Shown: one piece after another, positions 5,915 to 10,178 of the stretch | How the letters are laid out: every line of letters starts with the position of its first letter | How positions within the stretch are numbered: position 1 is the first letter of the stretch | Source: an uncultured Collinsella sp. | GTDB taxonomy: Bacteria; Actinomycetota; Coriobacteriia; Coriobacteriales; Coriobacteriaceae | Length of the DNA: 10,178 nt | Assembly: GCA_958428675.1 (NCBI GenBank) | Contig: CAUAGV010000048.1 | Location: 1 to 10,178 of the forward strand | Direction: 5' to 3' | Position numbers and translations under genes: made by a program | Notes under the pieces: model-generated | The model's input: the letters and a program-made list of their open reading frames with translations, nothing else | What the model was told of the DNA's origin: nothing | Databases searched by the model: none

Positions 5915-7291
5915 GTGGAAACCAAGCAATACCCCGATATGGAGTGCGACGTCGTTATTGCCGGCTGCGGCGTAGCGGGCCTGTATGCGGCTCTCAACCT
6001 GCCGACGAGCATGCGCGTGATCATGCTCTCCAAGGGCGCTGTCGACGAGTGCGATTCGATGCTCGCACAGGGCGGCATTTGCGTGCTGCCTGAGGGCTCG
6101 GACTACGATGCCTTCTTTGAGGACACCATGCACGCCGGCCACTACGAGAACCGCCGCGAGAGCGTCGACATCATGATCCGCTCGAGCCGCTCGGTCATCA
6201 ACGACCTGCTGGCGATGGGCGTGGACTTTGAGCGCAAGGCCGACGGCAGCCTCGACTTTACCCGCGAGGGTGCGCACAGCCGCCCCCGCATTGCCTTCCA
6301 TGCCGACATTACGGGCAAGGAGATCACGACCAAGCTGCTCCAAGCCGTTCGCAAACTGGATAACGTGCAGATTCTGGAACACGTGGCCATGACCGACATC
6401 CTGACGGGCGAGCGTGACGGCGCCACGGTGTGTGCCGGTGTCGTCGCCGTTCCCGTGGACGAGGACAACTCGGTTCGTCCCGCCGACGAGCTGGTAAATG
6501 CCGCCGAGGGCGCGCATGCCGGCGAGCCGTTTAAGATCCATGCCCGTCACACGCTGTGGGCAACGGGCGGCATCGGCGGCGTATACGACCACTCGACCAA
6601 CTATCCACAGCTCACGGGCGATGCCTGCTACATCGCTCAGGAGCATGGCATTAAGATGGAGCACCTGGACTACGTGCAGATCCACCCCACGGGACTGTTC
6701 TCGCCGCAGCCAGGCCGCACCTTCCTGATCAGCGAGAGCTGCCGCGGCGAGGGCGCGATTTTGCTCAACGCCGCCGGCGAGCGCTTTACTGACGAGTTGC
6801 AGCCGCGCGACGTGGTCGCCGCCGCTATTCGTGAGCAGATGAAGCAGGACGGCACCGAGCACGAGTGGCTGAGCTTTGCCCCCGTCGAGCGCGACGTGGT
6901 GACCGGGCACTTCGCCAACATCCGCGCGCGCTGCCTTGAGGACGGTCGCGACATCTTGGACGGGCCCATCCCCGTCACACCCACGCAGCACTACTTTATG
7001 GGCGGCGTGTGGGTCGACAAGGACGGCTGCACCTCGATGCCCGAGCTCTACGCCGCCGGCGAGACGGCCTGCAACGGCGTTCACGGCAAGAATCGCCTAG
7101 CTTCCAACAGCCTGCTCGAGTCCCTAGTCTGGGGTCGCCGCGCTGCTTGGCGTATGCGCACCGGCGAGTCGCTGGCCGTGGAGCAGGCGGGCGAGCCCGC
7201 GCTTGATGGACGCCATCGCGCCCTGAGTTCCGATACCCTTGCAATCGATGATTTGGCCTGTGCCGCCGGCACGCAGGCCGTGGAGGAGTAG
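5915..7291 (+). CDS. nadB: L-aspartate oxidase NadB, short form without the C-terminal helical domain
   Basis: NadB is an FAD enzyme that oxidises aspartate to iminoaspartate, the substrate of NadA. In anaerobes it uses fumarate or another acceptor rather than oxygen. The 458 residues include the FAD-binding DVVIAGCGVAGLYAAL (12-27), SMLAQGGI (48-55), REGAHSRPRI (117-126), the ATGGIGGVYDHSTNYPQLTGD stretch, HPTGLF, SESCRGEGAILLN, and TQHYFMGGVWVD with the active-site His. The FAD tail motif is AAGETACNGVHGKNRLASNSLLE. The protein ends about 57 residues after that motif, whereas E. coli and Bacillus NadB have about 530-540 residues with a C-terminal helical bundle. GTG 5915 was chosen because GGGAGAGG lies six bases upstream. 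An in-frame ATG at 5888 falls in the REP-like palindrome and has no Shine-Dalgarno site. Confidence 0.96.
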   Translation: METKQYPDMECDVVIAGCGVAGLYAALNLPTSMRVIMLSKGAVDECDSMLAQGGICVLPEGSDYDAFFEDTMHAGHYENRRESVDIMIRSSRSVINDLLAMGVDFERKADGSLDFTREGAHSRPRIAFHADITGKEITTKLLQAVRKLDNVQILEHVAMTDILTGERDGATVCAGVVAVPVDEDNSVRPADELVNAAEGAHAGEPFKIHARHTLWATGGIGGVYDHSTNYPQLTGDACYIAQEHGIKMEHLDYVQIHPTGLFSPQPGRTFLISESCRGEGAILLNAAGERFTDELQPRDVVAAAIREQMKQDGTEHEWLSFAPVERDVVTGHFANIRARCLEDGRDILDGPIPVTPTQHYFMGGVWVDKDGCTSMPELYAAGETACNGVHGKNRLASNSLLESLVWGRRAAWRMRTGESLAVEQAGEPALDGRHRALSSDTLAIDDLACAAGTQAVEE

Positions 7292-7294
7292 ACC

Positions 7295-8155
7295 ATGAAT
7301 CCCATTACCATGAAACTCGTCGTCGATGATCTGATCCTGCAGGCTCTGCGCGAGGACATTACGTTTGAGGACGTGAGCACGGCGAGCGTGTGCCCCACGG
7401 CGCGCCCCGCCACGGTGGAGCTTATCGCCAAGGCCGACGGCATCATCGCCGGTCTGGACGTGTTCGCCCGCACCTTTGAGCTGCTGGATCCGCAGAGCTC
7501 GGTGCTGTTTGATGTTGCCGACGGTGACGAGGTACACGCCGGCGACCACGTGGGCCAGGTGCGCGGCGATGCGCGCGTGCTGCTTTCGGGCGAGCGCGTG
7601 GCGCTCAACTACCTGCAGCGCATGAGTGGTATCGCTACCTATACGCACAGAATGGCAGCGGCGCTCGAGGGTACCAAGACCGTGCTCGTCGACACACGCA
7701 AGACCACGCCGGGCATGCGCGTGTTTGAGAAGGCGGCGGTTGAGATCGGCGGCGGCAGCAACCATCGCTACAACCTGTCGACAGCCGTCATGCTCAAGGA
7801 CAACCACATCGATGCCGCCGGTGGCGTGACGCGCGCGATCGAGATGGCGCGCGCCCACGCGTCGTTTACCACGACGGTCGAGATTGAGTGCGAGAACCTG
7901 GACATGGTGCGCGAGGCCGTGGAGGCCGGTGCTGACATTATCATGTTCGACAACATGACCCATGACGACATGGCCGCCGCCATCGAGCTTATCGCCGGTC
8001 GCGCCAAGACCGAGTGTTCGGGCAATGTGGACGCCGACAACATTCGCGCCCTGGCTGATCTGGGCGTCGACTACATTAGCTCGGGCGCCCTGACGCACTC
8101 CGCGCCGATCCTCGACCTCTCGCTTAAGCACCTGCGTCTGCTGGACGGTAAATAA
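7295..8155 (+). CDS. nadC: Nicotinate-nucleotide pyrophosphorylase (carboxylating) NadC
   Basis: NadC (quinolinate phosphoribosyltransferase) converts quinolinate and PRPP to nicotinate mononucleotide, CO2 and pyrophosphate, joining the de novo route to the shared NAD pathway. The protein is 286 residues, the normal length. Landmarks are LREDITFEDVST (18-29), GERVALNYLQRMSGIAT (99-115), DTRKTTPGMR (133-142), GGGSNHRYNL (152-161), KDNH (168-171), EIECEN (196-201), FDN (218-220), and SSGALTHSAPILDLSL near the end. These cover the substrate-binding Arg, Lys and His residues of the family. ATG 7295 lies three bases after the nadB stop and follows GGAGGAG at six bases. Its stop overlaps the start of niaR by one base (TAATG), so translation is coupled. 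Confidence 0.97.
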   Translation: MNPITMKLVVDDLILQALREDITFEDVSTASVCPTARPATVELIAKADGIIAGLDVFARTFELLDPQSSVLFDVADGDEVHAGDHVGQVRGDARVLLSGERVALNYLQRMSGIATYTHRMAAALEGTKTVLVDTRKTTPGMRVFEKAAVEIGGGSNHRYNLSTAVMLKDNHIDAAGGVTRAIEMARAHASFTTTVEIECENLDMVREAVEAGADIIMFDNMTHDDMAAAIELIAGRAKTECSGNVDADNIRALADLGVDYISSGALTHSAPILDLSLKHLRLLDGK

Positions 8156-8700
8156 TGAACGCCCGCGAGCGTCGCCGTGCCATCATGGCCGTGCTCGAGG
8201 GAGCCAAGGGGCCCGTATCGGGCAGCGCGCTTGCCCGCGAGGTGGGTGTGAGCCGCCAGGTCGTGGTGCAGGACATCGCCCTGCTGCGCGCCGATGGGCA
8301 CGATATCGTGGCGACCAACCGCGGCTACGTGCTGCAGGAAGCCGCGAGTAGCCCGGCTGTGCCCACGCGTCTGGTCAAGGTTCGCCACGGCGTGGAGCAG
8401 GCAGGCGATGAGCTCACGAGTATCGTCGACGCCGGTGGTGCCGTGCTCAACGTGATCGTCAATCACCGCGTGTACGGTAAGATCACGGCCGACCTGGACA
8501 TCCGCAATCGTCGCGATGTTGAGCGCTACCTGCACGATATCGAGAGCGGCAAGAGCTTCCCGCTGCTGACGGTGACCAGCGGCTACCACTTCCATCGCAT
8601 CGCCGCGGAAGACGAGCAGACCCTCGACGAGATCGAGGCCATACTCAAGGAGAAGGGCTACCTTGCCGATTTAATGCCTTACGAGGACGATCTATCGTAG
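8155..8700 (+). CDS. niaR: NAD biosynthesis repressor NiaR (HTH plus 3H domain)
   Basis: NiaR is a niacin-responsive repressor of NAD synthesis and niacin uptake genes. The 181-residue protein has an N-terminal winged helix-turn-helix (about 5-62: SGSALAREVGVSRQVVVQDIALLRADGHDI, ending GYVL). This is followed by a 3H domain (about 72-170), named for conserved histidines. His78, Glu86, His145 and His147 occupy positions corresponding, by memory, to the metal ligands of the Thermotoga protein TM1602. His104 in IVNHRVYG is also conserved. It is the last gene of the operon, and its start overlaps the nadC stop. The operator-like palindrome before nadA would make the operon autoregulated: high niacin shuts off both synthesis and repressor. 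Effector and site are inferred from the family. Confidence 0.92.
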   Translation: MNARERRRAIMAVLEGAKGPVSGSALAREVGVSRQVVVQDIALLRADGHDIVATNRGYVLQEAASSPAVPTRLVKVRHGVEQAGDELTSIVDAGGAVLNVIVNHRVYGKITADLDIRNRRDVERYLHDIESGKSFPLLTVTSGYHFHRIAAEDEQTLDEIEAILKEKGYLADLMPYEDDLS

Positions 8701-8709
8701 CCGACGCTG

Positions 8710-8809
8710 CAAACGCCCCTAAGCGGCAATCTGACGTTCAATCGTCGGTCGCGTACCAAAGTACGCTTCCCTCCTCTTTCACGTCACCTTGCTCGCTTAG
8801 GGGCGTTTT
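8710..8809. repeat. 98-bp element with 15-bp inverted ends; possible terminator or miniature mobile element
   Basis: AAACGCCCCTAAGCG (8711-8725) is perfectly complementary to 8794-8808. The enclosed 68 bases contain a hairpin GCGTAC-CAAA-GTACGC (8751-8766) and a smaller GACG/CGTC stem (8733-8746). The right arm ends in TTTT, so it could be an elaborate terminator for the nad operon. The ends are also flanked by a direct CGCTG (8705-8709 and 8810-8814), which would fit a target duplication of a miniature inverted-repeat element. TCACGTCA (8779-8786) can pair with TGACGTGA (8813-8820) as an alternative fold. No protein is encoded. Confidence 0.5.
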
Positions 8810-8853
8810 CGCTGACGTGAGCTCAACCTGCGACGGTGCCTAATTGGTTATCC

Positions 8854-8902
8854 GCACAAAAAAGGAGGCCTCCGCGGCGATGCGGAAGCCTCCTTTTTGT
8901 GC
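8854..8902. terminator. Bidirectional intrinsic terminator between niaR and ferredoxin
   Basis: A near-perfect stem of about 21 bp (GCACAAAAAAGGAGGCCTCC from 8854, partner ending at 8902, loop around GGCGAT) has A-rich and T-rich outer arms. It therefore works as stem plus T-run on either strand. There is one C-A mismatch and one unpaired A. It ends the leftward ferredoxin gene, whose stop is 36 bases away, and backs up termination of the rightward nad operon. Confidence 0.85.
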
Positions 8903-8937
8903 ACGGTGTACTTTTGAGTGTGCAAGTGGGGGAGTTG

Positions 8938-9123
8938 TTACTCCTCGACGATCTCGGTGATCGCGCCAGCGGGGCAAGCGTCCTGGCAAGCGCCACAGGC
9001 GACGCAGGAGTCCTCGTCAGCGACGGTAGCGACGTCCTGGAGCTCCAGAACGCCAGCGGGGCAGGAGTCGACGCAAACGCCACAAGCGATGCACTCGTCG
9101 GCATCAATTACGGGATGAGCCAT
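8938..9123 (-). CDS. 2[4Fe-4S] ferredoxin
   Basis: This 61-residue clostridial-type ferredoxin is a small cytoplasmic electron carrier for anaerobic metabolism, such as pyruvate oxidoreductase or hydrogenase. It has two complete CxxCxxCxxxCP motifs: Cys11, 14, 17, 21 (ECIACGVCVDSCPAG) and Cys40, 43, 46, 50 (SCVACGACQDACPAG). Each should ligate one [4Fe-4S] cluster, with the two halves related by an internal duplication. Length and acidity are typical. The frame is open further upstream, but ATG 9123, preceded by AGAGGAA, gives the standard N-terminus MAHPVID. It is a single-gene leftward unit with the strong terminator at 8902-8854 and a candidate promoter at 9212-9185. Confidence 0.95.
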   Translation of the reverse strand: MAHPVIDADECIACGVCVDSCPAGVLELQDVATVADEDSCVACGACQDACPAGAITEIVEE

Positions 9124-9184
9124 GGTAGTTTCCTCTCTGTTGACCGACGCTACAGGCGATGCGCGCCGGTTTGATTCGGGCAAA

Positions 9185-9212
9185 AACATACCACGGGAGC
9201 GACCGTTTGCAA
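9185..9212 (-). promoter_or_regulatory. Candidate ferredoxin promoter
   Basis: Reading leftward, TTGCAA (9212-9207) and TATGTT (9190-9185) are 16 bases apart. Each matches the -35 and -10 consensus at four of six positions. The transcript would start about 55 bases before the ferredoxin ATG. This is a weak call based on spacing and position. Confidence 0.35.
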
Positions 9213-9264
9213 TACCCTCTGACCGGCATCTTCATACCGTTCGCCGAGTATGCCAAGGTTTACT

Positions 9265-9297
9265 AAAAAACGCGCAGGTGGGGCCGTTGAGCTGCGC
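9265..9297 (-). terminator. Leftward terminator-like hairpin without an obvious gene
   Basis: Reading leftward, GCGCAG (9297-9292) pairs with CTGCGC (9277-9272) around a 14-base loop, followed by G and six T (9270-9265). It has the form of an intrinsic terminator just upstream of the ferredoxin promoter, and would protect that promoter from leftward transcription arriving from the dnaK side. No leftward gene feeding it was found. Confidence 0.5.
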
Positions 9298-9373
9298 AAA
9301 TGTTAGCTAAAGGTGACTTGAAATATTGAGCTATTGCGCGCGCCTGCGGAAAGGGCATCCCGTTATTTAGCCG

Positions 9374-9425
9374 AAAACCGGGTCGCAGTTTCCGGTTGGG
9401 CCTTCAGATGGAAACTGCGACCCGG
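9374..9425 (-). terminator. Perfect 16-bp hairpin with leftward T-run
   Basis: CCGGGTCGCAGTTTCC (9378-9393) is perfectly complementary to 9410-9425, with a 16-base loop. Read leftward, the stem is directly followed by TTTTC (9377-9373), so it fits an intrinsic terminator on the minus strand. On the plus strand no T-run follows. It could equally be a dispersed palindromic repeat. It lies about 80 bases upstream of a second leftward terminator-like hairpin, and no gene precedes either. Confidence 0.55.
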
Positions 9426-9556
9426 AATCCACGCTCAAACCGGGACGAGCTTTCCATAAGGCAGCCCCAGGCACTCCCGGATGCAAACCTTAGCCAACTC
9501 TACATAGATCTCAATAGATTTGCCGAGAACTCAAACAGTGCATCTACCTGCGCATT

Positions 9557-9617
9557 TGAGAACCTAAACTCTCAGAGATAAGAAATCTTATATGAATTGA
9601 CTTAGATTTTGTATATT
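9557..9617 (+). promoter_or_regulatory. Probable dnaK control region
   Basis: This segment holds TGAGA-N8-TCTCA (9557-9574), then a perfect palindrome ATAAGA-AA-TCTTAT (9578-9591), then TTGACT (9597-9602) and TATATT (9612-9617), a possible -10 box. The A+T content stands out from the surroundings. The TTGAG/CTCAA half sites are reminiscent of HspR (HAIR) sites, but the spacing and outer bases do not fit the consensus. No CIRCE element (HrcA site) is present. The exact promoter cannot be fixed. Confidence 0.35.
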
Positions 9618-9661
9618 CCGGCCCATAAGGGGATACACTACATCCTGAAAGACAAGCAGAA

Positions 9662-9691
9662 GCGCCGCGCGACAGACCGTCGAGGCGGCGC
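9662..9691 (+). other. GC-rich hairpin in the dnaK leader
   Basis: GCGCCGC (9662-9668) pairs with GCGGCGC (9685-9691), and CGAC/GTCG forms an inner stem with loop AGACC. It ends about 10 bases before the Shine-Dalgarno site and does not cover it, so it is more likely a stabilising leader structure than a thermosensor. Confidence 0.4.
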
Positions 9692-9718
9692 GAACGCAAA
9701 AGAGAGAGGGAATTTCTA

Positions 9719-10178
9719 ATGAGTAAGATTCTTGGTATCGACCTTGGTACTACTAACTCCGCCATGGCCGTCCTCGAGGGCGGTTCTCCGACCATTATCG
9801 TGAACGCCGAGGGCGACCGCACCACCCCGTCTGTTGTTGGCTTCCGTGCAGACGGCGACCGCGTCGTGGGTAAGGCCGCTAAGAACCAGGCTGTCACCAA
9901 CCCCAAGAACACCGTGTTCTCCATCAAGCGCTTCATGGGCCGCAAGTACTCCGAGTGCACCTCCGAGATCAAGACCGTGCCGTACGAGGTCAAGGAGGGC
10001 CAGGGTGGCCGTGCCGTCGTCGACATCGAGGGCAAGGACTACACCGCCGAGCAGGTGAGCGCCATGACGCTCGCAAAGATGAAGGCCGACGCCGAGAAGT
10101 ATCTGGGCGAGACTGTCACCGACGCCGTCATCACCGTCCCGGCCTACTTCAACGACGCCCAGCGTCAGGCCACCAAGG
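9719..10178 (+). CDS. dnaK: Chaperone DnaK (Hsp70), N-terminal part (cut by window edge)
   Basis: DnaK is the ATP-driven Hsp70 chaperone that works with DnaJ and GrpE on unfolded proteins. The 153 visible codons cover the start of the nucleotide-binding domain: ILGIDLGTTNSAMAVLEGG (4-22, the phosphate-1 loop), GDRTTPSVVGF, NTVFSIKRFMGRK, and DAVITVPAYFNDAQRQATK at the edge. The variant IDLGTTNS and the VPAYFNDAQRQATK signature are diagnostic. ATG 9719 follows AGAGAGAGGG at about eight bases. Codon use is strongly biased to C-ending codons, as expected for a highly expressed gene. It reads off the right edge. In related genomes grpE and dnaJ often follow, but they are outside the window. Confidence 0.97.
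   Translation, partial: MSKILGIDLGTTNSAMAVLEGGSPTIIVNAEGDRTTPSVVGFRADGDRVVGKAAKNQAVTNPKNTVFSIKRFMGRKYSECTSEIKTVPYEVKEGQGGRAVVDIEGKDYTAEQVSAMTLAKMKADAEKYLGETVTDAVITVPAYFNDAQRQATK

Larger units (their letters stand above)
9298..9718. other. Gene-poor region upstream of dnaK
   Basis: About 420 bases carry no credible coding gene. A rightward frame of 61 codons (9396-9581) begins inside the 16-bp hairpin and lacks a ribosome binding site. A leftward 17-codon frame (9454-9401) runs into the hairpin. The region holds the hairpin at 9378-9425, an A+T-rich stretch at about 9575-9620, several palindromes and the dnaK leader. A leftward small RNA ending at 9374 is possible but unproven. Confidence 0.5.

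Noticed and set aside
4891..6078. 395-codon leftward open frame across nadA
   Set aside because: It lies antisense to the clearly identified nadA and nadB start. It shows only the compositional shadow common in high-GC genes, with no family motifs and no ribosome binding site.
5897..7084. 395-codon leftward open frame across nadB
   Set aside because: Antisense shadow of nadB with a low-complexity Ala/Val/Arg-rich product and no recognisable domain.
7124..8131. 335-codon leftward open frame across nadC
   Set aside because: Antisense shadow of nadC, whose motifs are complete on the plus strand.
9490..9530. TTAGCCAACTC as half of a CIRCE element before dnaK
   Set aside because: The sequence deviates from TTAGCACTC and no matching right half follows at nine bases.
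9396..9581. 61-codon rightward frame upstream of dnaK
   Set aside because: It begins within the loop of a 16-bp hairpin, has no Shine-Dalgarno site and shows no recognisable sequence.
9544..10035. 163-codon leftward frame opposite dnaK
   Set aside because: It is antisense to the diagnostic DnaK N-terminus and includes its leader hairpin.

Overview
The window reads as chromosomal DNA from a high-GC anaerobe with Gram-positive style gene organisation. The mix of a clostridial-type 2[4Fe-4S] ferredoxin, nickel regulation next to hydrogenase maturation (NikR, HypF), a 3H-domain NiaR repressor, de novo NAD synthesis through NadA/NadB/NadC and an AgrC/AgrA-like pair points to a gut Coriobacteriia (Collinsella or a relative). 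That assignment is an inference from gene content and base composition. No rRNA, tRNA, CRISPR array, phage gene or transposase was found.

Left part (1-1860, minus strand). A leftward nickel/hydrogenase cluster holds a small helical protein of unknown function (1213-965), a NikR nickel regulator with an unusual His/Cys-rich N-terminal tail (963-451), and the first 136 codons of HypF (408 to the window edge). The first two genes are one base apart. To their right, a leftward thioredoxin gene (1755-1435) has its own terminator, which separates it from the nickel cluster.

Middle (1860-4541). A rightward gene (1892-2467) has the layout of the uracil-DNA glycosylase superfamily, but its usual catalytic motifs look degraded. 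It converges on a leftward two-component system: an AgrA/LytTR-type response regulator (4541-3819) followed, with a one-base overlap, by a seven-helix GHKL sensor kinase (3819-2542). No peptide pheromone gene was found beside it.

Right part (4542-8902). A compact rightward operon nadA-nadB-nadC-niaR makes nicotinate mononucleotide from aspartate and ends with its presumed repressor. A perfect 19-bp inverted repeat sits on the likely -35 box ahead of nadA and is the best candidate for the NiaR operator, giving a closed NAD/niacin feedback loop. A small REP-like palindrome lies between nadA and nadB. After niaR come a 98-bp structure with 15-bp inverted ends and then a strong terminator shared with the converging ferredoxin gene.

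Far right (8903-10178). A leftward 61-residue ferredoxin (9123-8938) is followed by a gene-poor stretch of about 500 bases. That stretch carries two leftward terminator-like hairpins, one with a perfect 16-bp stem, that belong to no visible gene. Beyond them are AT-rich palindromes and then the first 153 codons of dnaK, reading off the window. The most unusual items are the NikR tail with its coupled small gene, the degenerate UDG-like protein, the near-perfect nadA operator, the 98-bp inverted-end element, and the orphan leftward terminators ahead of dnaK.
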